Shown here: positions 55,535-63,761 of the stretch, piece after piece | Numbering within the stretch: the first letter of the stretch is position 1 | Layout of the letters: the number at the start of each line of letters is the position of its first letter | Source of the DNA: Sphingomonas canadensis | GTDB lineage: Bacteria; Pseudomonadota; Alphaproteobacteria; Sphingomonadales; Sphingomonadaceae | Direction: 5' to 3' | Assembly (NCBI RefSeq): GCF_026013525.1 | Contig: NZ_JAPDRA010000007.1 | Coordinates: 61,118-125,117 of the forward strand | DNA length: 64,000 bases | The notes under the pieces: generated by a model | Told to the model about the DNA's origin: nothing | Seen by the model: only the letters and a program-made list of their open reading frames with translations | Database searches by the model: none | Position numbers and translations under genes: made by a program

Positions 55535-56854
55535 TCAGCCGCCGATGCGGAGCCGAGCCAGATCCTGCGCGCCGGCGTCGCCGCGGTGCAGGGTGGTGTC
55601 GGAGGAAGCGGGCCGCCACCGCAGGGCGATCTTTCCCTTGGCGACGCCGCGCGCGGTCAGCGCGTCCACAACCGCGGCGATGCGCTGGTCGGTGAGCGCA
55701 TCACGTTTAGCAGGCTCGAGCACCTCGATGTCGCGCGCGACGATGCGGAGCTCGACCGGCGCGGTACGGGCAGCGTTTGCGATACGGTCGAGCGCGGCCA
55801 ACGCCGAACCGCCGAGATCGGAGGACCCCGGTTCGAACATCAGCGCTGCACCATCACTCCTTCCCGGATTCGTCTGCGGCAGCGTGTTGAGGGCCTGAGC
55901 GGCGTCGTCGACCAGACCCTTCGCGACCGGTCCGGTACGTTCCGCGAACCGGATGGGCGGAAGTGTGATCGCCGGGTTCCATGACTGCATCGCGATGCAG
56001 CCCTGCGGATCGACGCCCGCGACCGCGCCGACCAGCCGCATCGTCGCTTCCTCGAGCGTCGTGCGGATGCCGAGCTGCAACGGCTCTTGGCCCTTCGCAC
56101 CGATGTTCACGTCGAACAGGTCGGACCCGAAGAAGCGGAAGGTGTTGAAGCCGACCTCATAGCCGGTGAACTGCTTGGTCAGGCTGACGGTGCGCGCGAC
56201 CAACAGCGAGCGGGTGTCGACGATCCGGAGATCGATCGCGACCGACTGGGTGTAGGTCCGGACCTTGGGACCGACCTGACCGATGCGCACTTCGGCGCCT
56301 CCCGAGCGGATATTGTAGTTGAGCTCGGTGATGCCCCCGACGATGTAATAGTCCGAGGCGGCGATGCTGCCGCCATAGTAAGGCAGCCAAGGCACGCTCG
56401 ACGGGCCGTTCGCCCCACCGACATTGTGCGGGCTGCCGTCGCCGAGCTGGCGCCGGTCGGTATAGCCGAGTTCGCGTTCGCCGATCGTTGGATCGAACCG
56501 CTCGGCGAGCGTGACCGGCCCCGCCAGCTTGCCGAGCGCCGAGGACACCATCAGCGCCCCGCCCTGGGTGATGGCGGTGCCCTCGCTGACCGAATATTTG
56601 CCGGTGAAATCCCGGACATCGCCGACCGCGATTACGACAGGCTTGTGCCGCACAGCCGAAAGCTCGGCGCTGAAGCACGCGAAGGCGGGGTCCATCGGGG
56701 TGCGGTTGTCGCGCGCGGCGCCACCGATCAGCACCGGCTCTTCCCCCGGTGCCAGCCGCTGCTGCCTGAGGCTGACGCAGCCCGAGAGACCTGGCAGCAC
56801 CAGCGCGGAAAGCAGCAGGCGGACGCGCCGCGCTCCGATGACAGGCGCCAGCAT
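55535..56854 (-). CDS. hfaB: HfaB: CsgG-like outer-membrane lipoprotein for holdfast anchoring
   Basis: Predicted outer-membrane secretion/assembly lipoprotein of 439 residues. Lipobox LPGLSGC near residue 25; the CsgG/HfaB domain includes VIAVGDVRDFTGKYSVSEGTAITQG, SDYYIVGGITELNYNIRSGG and VARTVSLTKQFTGYEVG. An extra C-terminal domain (LGGSALAALDRIANAARTAP, DALTDQRIAAVVDALTARG) resembles OmpA-type peptidoglycan-binding folds. Its ATG overlaps the hfaA stop (TGATG). In Caulobacter HfaB secretes and stabilises HfaA and HfaD. Confidence 0.85.
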   Translation of the reverse strand: MLAPVIGARRVRLLLSALVLPGLSGCVSLRQQRLAPGEEPVLIGGAARDNRTPMDPAFACFSAELSAVRHKPVVIAVGDVRDFTGKYSVSEGTAITQGGALMVSSALGKLAGPVTLAERFDPTIGERELGYTDRRQLGDGSPHNVGGANGPSSVPWLPYYGGSIAASDYYIVGGITELNYNIRSGGAEVRIGQVGPKVRTYTQSVAIDLRIVDTRSLLVARTVSLTKQFTGYEVGFNTFRFFGSDLFDVNIGAKGQEPLQLGIRTTLEEATMRLVGAVAGVDPQGCIAMQSWNPAITLPPIRFAERTGPVAKGLVDDAAQALNTLPQTNPGRSDGAALMFEPGSSDLGGSALAALDRIANAARTAPVELRIVARDIEVLEPAKRDALTDQRIAAVVDALTARGVAKGKIALRWRPASSDTTLHRGDAGAQDLARLRIGG

Positions 56855-57402
56855 CAGTTGAGCGCTCCGAAGCCGCAGGCGGTGCTGCCTGAGACGCTGG
56901 CGCGCTGATCGCCCGAATTGGACTGCGAGGAATTGAGCGCCTGCCAGGCGGGACCGTCAGCAGTCGCGCCGGTCGCCCCGATCGCGGTCGAGGCGATGGG
57001 GCCATCGTTGCGCTGGTCGACGCCGACATCGGTGCGGCCTTCGCCGGATGCGGTGCCGACATTGCCGGTCGCGGCGGAACTGGCGCCGGTCACCGTGGGA
57101 GAATTGGCGACGGCGCTCTGCGCGCCGCTATTGCCGACCGCGCTCGCCGCAACCGAGCAATTATACTGGCGCGCAATCGTGGTGTAATAGATCGGCGCTG
57201 CGTAGATGCCGGCGCGCTGCCTGGCGATCAGGTCGGCAACGGCCGCGCGGGCGGCGAGATCCTGCGGCGTCTCGAACTGCCAGGCCCGGTTTTCGCCGAC
57301 TTCCTGCGCGAATGCAGGACCGGCGGCCAGCGTTGCCAGGAGTGCTGCGGCGGCGCCCAGGCGCAGCCGGCAACAACCGCGGAATTCGATCCCCTTCATC
57401 AT
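56854..57402 (-). CDS. hfaA: HfaA-like holdfast attachment protein
   Basis: Secreted protein of 182 residues with a signal peptide (AAAALLATLAAGPAFA), a short helical part (TPQDLAARAAVADLIARQRAG) and an Asn/Ser/Gly/Ala-rich C-terminal half with curlin-like repeats (SAVGNSGAQSAVANS, SSQSNSGDQRASVSGS). The double ATG at 57402/57399 has GAGGAG 7 bp upstream. First gene of the hfa operon. Assignment rests on curlin-like composition and on the HfaB gene next to it. Confidence 0.75.
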   Translation of the reverse strand: MMKGIEFRGCCRLRLGAAAALLATLAAGPAFAQEVGENRAWQFETPQDLAARAAVADLIARQRAGIYAAPIYYTTIARQYNCSVAASAVGNSGAQSAVANSPTVTGASSAATGNVGTASGEGRTDVGVDQRNDGPIASTAIGATGATADGPAWQALNSSQSNSGDQRASVSGSTACGFGALN

Positions 57403-57626
57403 GGTAATGCTCCTCTCGCCACGCGGCAGCGCGGCGTCGGGAGCAAGGAAGAGAAGCGCAAATGGCTGCGCCGCAACAGTTATCCGCGATCGTCGTGCGC
57501 TGGCGTAGAATTAGAAAAGTCTGGCGATTCCGGCATCGCGGCCCGAGATGTGACCGTCGATCTGCGACCGACTGGATGTGCGACCGAGTGCTGCGAGTCG
57601 GCGGGGCACCGAGGACCCCTAGCGAT

Positions 57627-59156
57627 ATGACAATGCAGACACGATCTCTCCGTATTGCCGAACGGAGATATCGGGTGTCACGATCACGGGTTCATGGGAG
57701 TGGCAAAGCCGCAAAGGTACCGGCCGGCGAGCTGCTGGATCAAATTCTCGGCGATGTCCTCGCCACAGCGACCATGCCGTATGAGGAGTGGCACAAGCTG
57801 TGGCCCGATCCTTTCACCGCGATGGCGATTCCGGTCGGAGGAAGGCGGCAATATCAGTGCACGCAACGCGCAATAGATGCCGCACATACTCTCACCCAGC
57901 AAACGTGGGATGCGCGTGACGACCTTCGCCAGACAATGACGCGCCAAGCGTTCGACCGCGTCTCGTTCACAGCGATCGGCGATGCGGTTGCAACGTGCCG
58001 GCGCCACCTCCCACCAGTGAAGTCGACCGGTCCTGTCGATGACAGCTTTTTCGACGCGATGGCCGGTGACTATGAATACTATCTCGAAGCTGGATCGGCC
58101 AAGATCCGGCCGGACCTGGATCGCCACATTCCATGTCATCTGTTCGATGCGAACCAAGCGGTCCCGGCGTTCGATGTCGGCCCCGTCGCGTTCCGCCCGC
58201 GTGGCGACTGGATCGCGCGCTACGTCCTCGATCCGACGGTGCTTGGTCATGTCCAGCAGGTCGAGAGCGGAGCAGTATCGCTCGAGACGTTTCGAAATCA
58301 GGCGTTCGCTGCCGGCAGTGCGCCTGAGCTGACGCAGGCGTTGGAAGTACTGACCTTCCTCGGCGGTTACGGCTGGGTCGCAACGCTCCGGACTGTCGGG
58401 CACGAGTTGACGCGGTCGCACGAAAAGGCGTCGGTGATCGTTGGGCTTGCAATAGACGTGATCGGCCTGCGCTTTCACCTCGAAAATGCTCGCCTCCTTA
58501 CCAAGGCCGGGCGCCAGCATCTGTTTCATGAATCGCGCCTCGCTACTACCGTGGCGGGACAGCTGTTGAAGGGATCGTCTTCGCAGCGTGCTGGCCTGGG
58601 TGCGGCGCCCGGCGCCCTGGCTGCCAAAATGCGGGCCGAACAATCCTTCCTCGATCAAGCCGGCAAGGTGCTGCAGGCCTATGTGGACGGAAGGAACACG
58701 GGCAAAGCTCCTCACCTGATCGAGCGATGGGCGAACGCCCTTTACTGGTTTGGAGAAGCGCGCCGAGAGTCCTCGGACTTCATGGCCGTGGTCAATTATG
58801 GATGTGCTGCTGATGGTTTGTCGGGTGCCGGCGGCAAGGCGGAAAAGATGATTGATTTTGCCGACGCCGCTTTGAACCCCAAGAGCGAGCCGACCCCCGC
58901 GGGGGTGGTAAGCGTGAAGGATTCGGTCTCCCAGGTCTATCGCGAGGGACGCAATAAGCTGGCTCATGGCGAGGAATCAGGGCTCTTCGAAGATCTGACC
59001 CGCACCCGGGCGATTGGCGACAACCTGCTGACCTCGCTCCTGAATGAAGTCACGCCCGAGATTGCGGAAATCATTGCGAACCGTCCTCAGGTGCTCACTG
59101 TGCCTGAAGAGCACGCCTATCGCGCGCTGGTCGTGCGCCTGCAAAGCCGGGCGTAG
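57627..59156 (+). CDS. HEPN-domain protein of a probable two-gene defence or toxin unit
   Basis: Cytosolic protein of 509 residues, no signal or membrane segment. The last 70 residues carry EGRNKLAHGEE (about 442-447), the R-x4-H catalytic motif of HEPN ribonucleases of the Apea type. The long N-terminal part (YEEWHKLWPDPFTAMAIP, then HLENARLLTKAGRQHLF) is not recognised and may sense a trigger. The start is uncertain between ATG 57627 and 57633; the frame continues upstream to 57462 without a better start. The stop is 8 bp before a trypsin-like protease gene, so the two probably act together. Function as RNase is inferred. Confidence 0.72.
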   Translation: MTMQTRSLRIAERRYRVSRSRVHGSGKAAKVPAGELLDQILGDVLATATMPYEEWHKLWPDPFTAMAIPVGGRRQYQCTQRAIDAAHTLTQQTWDARDDLRQTMTRQAFDRVSFTAIGDAVATCRRHLPPVKSTGPVDDSFFDAMAGDYEYYLEAGSAKIRPDLDRHIPCHLFDANQAVPAFDVGPVAFRPRGDWIARYVLDPTVLGHVQQVESGAVSLETFRNQAFAAGSAPELTQALEVLTFLGGYGWVATLRTVGHELTRSHEKASVIVGLAIDVIGLRFHLENARLLTKAGRQHLFHESRLATTVAGQLLKGSSSQRAGLGAAPGALAAKMRAEQSFLDQAGKVLQAYVDGRNTGKAPHLIERWANALYWFGEARRESSDFMAVVNYGCAADGLSGAGGKAEKMIDFADAALNPKSEPTPAGVVSVKDSVSQVYREGRNKLAHGEESGLFEDLTRTRAIGDNLLTSLLNEVTPEIAEIIANRPQVLTVPEEHAYRALVVRLQSRA

Positions 59157-59164
59157 GCCGCGCG

Positions 59165-60139
59165 ATGCCCTTTCCATCAAAGAAGGAATATCCTGACGAA
59201 CGCGGCCTGTTCGTCGTGCAGGATCCGCAGGTGCGTGCCCGCATCTTGCCACTGTTCTCCTTCGACCCGCAAGCTCCCGCGGAGCGCCCGGTCGGCCACG
59301 GCACTGCCTTTCGAATTGACCCATGGGGTACCTGCGCGACGGCATTTCATGTCGTAGAGGATCTTTTGACCGTCGCCGGGGGCCAAGCTGTGTTGCGCGA
59401 TGATATTCGCCTCGCTGCACTTGAGTTCGAGGGGATCGGATATGGAACCTTCGCGCTCCCGAAAGATAGCTGGCGCCCGTTCTCGGGCATGTTCAGCCTC
59501 AGCCGGGTCGATGTTCCACTCGTTGGGACCCCGCGCGTTCGCAACGTCACCGAATTGGCAGCGCTGAGTATCGAGCGCTCGGGTAGCGCCAACGGGCCGA
59601 CACCGTATTTGCCGATCGATATGCGACAGTGGCAGCCAAAGGTAGGTGAGCGGGTCATGGCGCTCGGTTTCGCCGATCTTGACGTCGACGCACATGGAGA
59701 AGGCGATGCGCGCGCCATGAGTCAGTATCTCTATGGTTCGGAAGCCGCCATTTGCGAGATCCAGAAGCCTGATCTCCAGACCAACCGGCCATGGCCAGTC
59801 TTCCGCGTCGAGGCAGATTGGCCAGGCGGCATGAGCGGCGGCCCGGTCTTCAACGAGGAAGGCAATGTGATCGGCCTCGTCAGCACGGGATTGGTGGGTG
59901 GCGGTATCGGAACAGCGACGAGCTTCGCCGGATGGAATGTCGCGGAAGGTACTTTCCGAACGCTCGATCCCTCCAATCCTGGCGCGCTCCTGTGCTGGAC
60001 AGCGTTCGACGCTGAGGACCGGATCGTGTCCTATGCACCGGCCAAGGATATGCTGCTCCCGTTAGTCGCGGACGGGCGAGCGACCGAGATCCATGCAACC
60101 GCCCTGAACCCAGAAACCGGCAATTACTTTCTGCTCTGA
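59165..60139 (+). CDS. Trypsin-like serine protease partner of the HEPN protein
   Basis: Cytosolic protease of 324 residues with a chymotrypsin-like fold. GHGTAFRIDPWGTCATAFHVVED holds the catalytic His (in TAFHVV), an Asp is likely in the following DDIRLAALE region, and PGGMSGGPVFNEEGNVIG has the nucleophile Ser in the GxSGGP context. There is no signal peptide, PDZ domain or membrane anchor, unlike DegP-type housekeeping proteases. It starts 8 bp after the HEPN gene. Intracellular proteases paired with HEPN or other effectors are known in defence systems; here activation of the HEPN protein by cleavage is a hypothesis. Confidence 0.8.
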   Translation: MPFPSKKEYPDERGLFVVQDPQVRARILPLFSFDPQAPAERPVGHGTAFRIDPWGTCATAFHVVEDLLTVAGGQAVLRDDIRLAALEFEGIGYGTFALPKDSWRPFSGMFSLSRVDVPLVGTPRVRNVTELAALSIERSGSANGPTPYLPIDMRQWQPKVGERVMALGFADLDVDAHGEGDARAMSQYLYGSEAAICEIQKPDLQTNRPWPVFRVEADWPGGMSGGPVFNEEGNVIGLVSTGLVGGGIGTATSFAGWNVAEGTFRTLDPSNPGALLCWTAFDAEDRIVSYAPAKDMLLPLVADGRATEIHATALNPETGNYFLL

Positions 60140-60159
60140 CCGAGTTCAGGCTGGACCAT

Positions 60160-60375
60160 TCAACCCGTTCGCCGCACCTTCGCGAAGGCGCGGTCGTCCG
60201 CCATGAATTGGGCGAGCATTGGCACGATCAGCTTGGCCGGACCTTGCGAGGCCTGACCTGTCTCAGCAGCATGCGCGTCTGCATAGGCCGTGAGGTCGCG
60301 ATAGACATCGGCCGGGACGTCGATCGAGAGTTTGACGGGCTTGTCGTCCGCGATGGGGCCGAGCTTGAGCGTCAT
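60160..60375 (-). CDS. DUF2274 protein, end of the trb operon
   Basis: A 71-residue protein (LKLGPIADDKPVKLSIDVPA, then YRDLTAYADAHA) with a ribbon-helix-helix-like start. DUF2274 genes regularly close trb conjugation operons in alphaproteobacterial integrative elements. Its ATG overlaps the trbI stop (ATGA). Role unknown, possibly a regulator. Confidence 0.85.
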   Translation of the reverse strand: MTLKLGPIADDKPVKLSIDVPADVYRDLTAYADAHAAETGQASQGPAKLIVPMLAQFMADDRAFAKVRRTG

Positions 60376-61577
60376 TTCGATCCCCCGTCGCCCGGCGCGA
60401 TCACGATGTCGCGTGTCACGATGACGCGCAGCTGAAAACCCGGCCGAATCGTGAGCGTCGGTTGCACGCCAATCTGGCGCCGGACCAGGTCCTGCCCTGT
60501 CCGCCCTATCGATTGCGACGTGCCTTGCCGCAGCGCTCGGACAAGCTCATCGTCACCGCTGCTACCGACCTCGGTGCCGACACTGAGCAGCGTGGAGATC
60601 AGCGCAGCGCGCAGCATGCCGCCCCAATGCTGGTTCACGCGGTCCTGGAGACCAGAGTAGCCGGCACCGTCCGCGCCGGGCAGCCGGTCGAGCTGGATCG
60701 ATCGGCCGTCGGGCAGGATCAGGCGGTCCCAGGCGAGTAGCACGCGATTCTGGCCGAACGAGACCTGCGAGTCATATTCGCCAATCAGCCGGCTGCCCTG
60801 CGGAATCAGCAGATATTTCCCGCCCACGCTGTCGTAGACATTCTGGGTCACCTGGGCGGTGATCGTTCCCGGCAGGTCGGAGCGTATGCCCGTGATCAGG
60901 GCGGCAGAAATGACGCTCCCCGCCTGCACCATATAGGGCGAGCTCGGCTGAACGATGCGATAGCTGCTTTCGGTCGGGTCCTTGTCCGACGCGCGGAGAA
61001 AATCGCGCTTCCCGCCCTGGTCGGTTGTAGCGGCGCTCGCCGGCGCTGGGACCGGGACCGCGTCCTGCGAAGCAGGTAAAACCAGTGCCTGCGGTGCGGC
61101 CGCTGCAATCGACGGGGACGTGCTCTCTCCGCCCGCGAAAACCTTGCTGGTTCTGGCGGCGTCCCGCTCCTGTCGCACCCGATCCCGCGCGGCTTGGGCG
61201 GCGTTCGCACCCATTGACGGGGGCGACGAGGGCGCACCGATCGGCGGCGGCGAGACGTCAACGCCGCGTTGCTGCGCGGAAAGGATCGGGCGGCCAAGGT
61301 CGCCCGGAAGCGGCGGGCCGAGCTTGGGCACTTGCGAATAGTCCTTGGGTGCGCCGGCTAGGCTGTCCGTGGCGCGATTGTCTGTCGCATAAAGCTCGGT
61401 CTGGTTCTTGGGCGCCGCAGGCTGGAGGGCGTAGATCAGCGCTCCGCCGATGCCGGCGGTCGCGACCAATCCTACGCCTGCCAGCGCCTTTCGCGAGAGC
61501 CGCATCACGCGCGGCGGATCGCCGCGCAGGCGCAGGTCGGCCGGGCTGATCGGGGCCGGTTCGGCGGACGCGGTCAT
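60372..61577 (-). CDS. trbI: TrbI (VirB10-like) conjugative transfer protein
   Basis: Inner/outer-membrane spanning core subunit of the type IV secretion channel, 401 residues. One membrane helix near residue 35 (ALAGVGLVATAGIGGALIYAL), a Pro-rich linker (to about 190), then the VirB10 C-terminal domain with SPYMVQAGSVISAALITGIRSDL, LLIPQGSRLIGEYDS and the outer-membrane antenna region. Intact length. Overlaps trbG by ATGA. Confidence 0.93.
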   Translation of the reverse strand: MTASAEPAPISPADLRLRGDPPRVMRLSRKALAGVGLVATAGIGGALIYALQPAAPKNQTELYATDNRATDSLAGAPKDYSQVPKLGPPLPGDLGRPILSAQQRGVDVSPPPIGAPSSPPSMGANAAQAARDRVRQERDAARTSKVFAGGESTSPSIAAAAPQALVLPASQDAVPVPAPASAATTDQGGKRDFLRASDKDPTESSYRIVQPSSPYMVQAGSVISAALITGIRSDLPGTITAQVTQNVYDSVGGKYLLIPQGSRLIGEYDSQVSFGQNRVLLAWDRLILPDGRSIQLDRLPGADGAGYSGLQDRVNQHWGGMLRAALISTLLSVGTEVGSSGDDELVRALRQGTSQSIGRTGQDLVRRQIGVQPTLTIRPGFQLRVIVTRDIVIAPGDGGSK

Positions 61578-62566
61578 TTCGATTGCTCCCGGCGCGCGAC
61601 CGTCTGGCGAAGGATGCGGACGCGCTGATCGGACTTGCCGGCGCTCAGGCGCATCTCGGCGCCGTCGAATAGGCGATCGACAACCAGATAGCGTCCGCGG
61701 ACACGGTAGTTGACCAAGTCGCCCTCACCCCTGGAACCGACGATGAACAGCGGCGGGAGGTCGCTCTGGCCGATGCCCGGCGGCAGCTCGATGAATACCT
61801 GGCGGCCATCGTCGAACGCACGCAGCGGACGCCATGCCGGACGGTCGCCTTCGACGCGATATTGGAAGTTGAGCGCATCGATCTCGACGCCGGGCACGGC
61901 CGCAGCCACGGCTGCCGCCTCGCGGTTACGTGCCGCGAGCGCGATCAATGCGTCCTGTGGATAAGTCCACGACACCGACGCCATGTAGGTTTCGGGGGTC
62001 GATCGTAGCTCAACATGATATGTGCGGCGGTCGGTATTGATGACCAGATTGGTGACGAGGCCGCTTCGGGTCGGCTTGACGAGGATGTGGACGCGCTGAC
62101 CCGCGCCCGTGCCGCTGACCGTGTCGCCGATGATCCAGCGCACCGTGTCACCGGCAGCTACCGGACCTGGCCCGACCAGCTGCTCGCCTTCCTGGAGCGC
62201 GATATCGGTTACCTGCCCCGGGGCGGCGTATAGCTGGTAGAGCGCGCCTTCGGCCCAAGGGTAGAGCTGGATCGCGTTGAGGAAACCCTCGCGAACCGGT
62301 TGCATGCGCGCTGCCGCGTTCGCAGTGCCGACACGCGTCCTGGGATCGGCAGCCTCGGGCAGGGTCGATGCCGTCATCGGCTTCAATTGGCCGGGAAGCG
62401 GCAAGGGCTCGGGGATGCGCACGATCTCGACCGCCTTGGGCTGGTCGGGGTCCGGCACTGCAGCCGGTGCTGCGTCGAACGTCAGTGGCGGGGTTTGCGC
62501 GTGGGAGGCGGTGCAAGCGGCGAGCGGCATGCTCGCCAGCAGCAGGGCCAAGCGGATGGGGGTCAT
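61574..62566 (-). CDS. trbG: TrbG (VirB9-like) conjugative transfer lipoprotein
   Basis: Outer-membrane core subunit of 330 residues. The signal sequence ends LLASMPLAACTASHA, a lipobox (LAAC). The VirB9 region includes YPWAEGALYQLYAAPGQVTDIALQ and RTYHVELRSTPETYMASVSW; the C-terminal beta-sandwich contains FNYRVEG-type strands (LNFQYRVEGDRPAWRP). Intact; overlaps trbF by ATGA. Confidence 0.93.
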   Translation of the reverse strand: MTPIRLALLLASMPLAACTASHAQTPPLTFDAAPAAVPDPDQPKAVEIVRIPEPLPLPGQLKPMTASTLPEAADPRTRVGTANAAARMQPVREGFLNAIQLYPWAEGALYQLYAAPGQVTDIALQEGEQLVGPGPVAAGDTVRWIIGDTVSGTGAGQRVHILVKPTRSGLVTNLVINTDRRTYHVELRSTPETYMASVSWTYPQDALIALAARNREAAAVAAAVPGVEIDALNFQYRVEGDRPAWRPLRAFDDGRQVFIELPPGIGQSDLPPLFIVGSRGEGDLVNYRVRGRYLVVDRLFDGAEMRLSAGKSDQRVRILRQTVARREQSK

Positions 62567-62940
62567 TGCGAGAGCTCCTTTGACCAGTTGAGGGCGTTGA
62601 CGAACACGCCGAGCGGATTCTTGCGCAGGGCGTCAGGCGTGCGGGGGGTCTGGATCACCACGGTCGCAATCGCCGACCAGCGCTCGGTCGCGGCGAGGCT
62701 TCCGTCCTGATAGCGACGCTCGGTCCAGGAAATGCGAAAGCTGCTGTCCGAGGCGCGGATGACGCTCGAGACGTCGACGGCCACCTGGACCTTGCCGACC
62801 TGCGTGAACGGGTCGTTGTTGCGGGCATAGTCGTTGAGCGCGAGCGCGCCCTTGGCGGTGGTGAATTCATAGGCCCGGAGCCAGCTCTGGCGCAAAACAA
62901 CCGGATCGGCCGGAATGCCGCGCACATTCTCGATGATCCG
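62563..62940 (-). pseudogene. trbF: trbF 3' fragment (VirB8-like), N-terminus deleted
   Basis: Only about 125 C-terminal residues of TrbF remain (RIIENVRGIPADPVVLRQSW, then FTQVGKVQVAVDVSSVIRAS and ERRYQDGSLAATERW); family members are about 230 residues and begin with a cytosolic tail and a membrane helix, which are absent. No ribosome binding site or normal start precedes it; the sequence switches at about 62940 to trbE in another reading frame. Not expected to work as a VirB8-type scaffold. Confidence 0.85.
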
Positions 62941-63146
62941 AGGCGGCGGAGCGCGCTGTTGAGCCGGCCCGCGGTCGCGACCAGCTCGGCGGGCGTCGCC
63001 GAATCCAGGTCCGGCCCACGGATCGCGGCGGTTCGCTGGAACGAGCCGTCCTTGTTGAGGACGACGCCAGGCGCGATCAGTGCCGCCCAGGGTAGGAAGT
63101 CGGACAGGGTCGTGCCGCGCGCACGATATTCGCGGAGGAACATCAT
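62941..63146 (-). pseudogene. trbE: trbE 5' fragment (VirB4-like ATPase), truncated
   Basis: About 69 N-terminal residues of TrbE (MMFLREYRARGTTLSDFLPW ... RLNSALRRL) are present; the full ATPase has roughly 800, including Walker motifs, all missing. After residue 69 the frame continues for about 94 more codons in trbF sequence read out of frame. The start is normal and 7 bp after trbD. Because the TrbE ATPase is essential for transfer, the element should be unable to conjugate on its own. Confidence 0.87.
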
Positions 63147-63153
63147 CGCCGCC

Positions 63154-63432
63154 TCACGCGCGCAGGAAGGCGGGGTAGCGCATATGGCGCCGGCCGACTT
63201 CGAGGAACTGGGGATCCCGGCGCGCCGCCCATACTGCTGCCGCATGGCCGACCGCCCAGATGAGCAGTCCGACAAGCCACAGCCGCAGCCCCAGGCCGAC
63301 GGCGCCTGCGAGCGTGCCGTTGACGATCGCGACCGAGCGCGGCGCACCGCCAAGCAGGATTTGCTCGGTCAGCGCGCGGTGGACGGGCGCGAAATAGCCA
63401 GGAATGGCCGCGCCGGGATCGAGCGCTTCCAT
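63154..63432 (-). CDS. trbD: TrbD (VirB3-like) conjugative transfer protein
   Basis: Small inner-membrane subunit of 92 residues with two adjacent helices (RSVAIVNGTLAGAVGLGL, LWLVGLLIWAVGHAAAVW) and the family ending RDPQFLEVGRRHMRYPAFL. Intact. Overlaps the trbC stop. Confidence 0.92.
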   Translation of the reverse strand: MEALDPGAAIPGYFAPVHRALTEQILLGGAPRSVAIVNGTLAGAVGLGLRLWLVGLLIWAVGHAAAVWAARRDPQFLEVGRRHMRYPAFLRA

Positions 63433-63761
63433 CAGATCAGCGCCCCGCCGCCAAAGCTGAAGAAGCTGAGGAAGAAGGAGCTGGCCGCGAACGCGATGCT
63501 CAGCCCGAACACGATCTGGATGAGGCGGCGGAAGCCGCCCGAGGTCTCGCCGAACGCCAGCGTCAGGCCGGTGACGATGATGATGATCACCGCGATGATC
63601 TTGGCGACCGGTCCTTCGATACTCTCAAGGATGGACTGGAGCGGACTCTCCCAGGGCATCGACGATCCCGAGGCGTGGGCGGGACCGGCTGCGAGCGCAA
63701 CGAGCGCGCAGGTGGTGAGGGCCGCCGCACGATCGCGGGCAGCGGATAGAGAGAGGTTCAT
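63432..63761 (-). CDS. trbC: TrbC (VirB2-like) pilin precursor
   Basis: Major pilus subunit of 109 residues. Signal peptide (AAALTTCALVALAAGPAHAS), then two long hydrophobic helices (VAKIIAVIIIIVTGLTLAFG and FGLSIAFAASSFFLSFFSFG). Length and layout are typical. ATG overlaps the trbB stop (ATGA). Confidence 0.92.
   Translation of the reverse strand: MNLSLSAARDRAAALTTCALVALAAGPAHASGSSMPWESPLQSILESIEGPVAKIIAVIIIIVTGLTLAFGETSGGFRRLIQIVFGLSIAFAASSFFLSFFSFGGGALI

Noticed and set aside
62655..63146. A complete small gene made of trbE start plus 94 further codons
   Set aside because: The extra codons are trbF sequence read out of frame; this is a truncated trbE, not a new gene.
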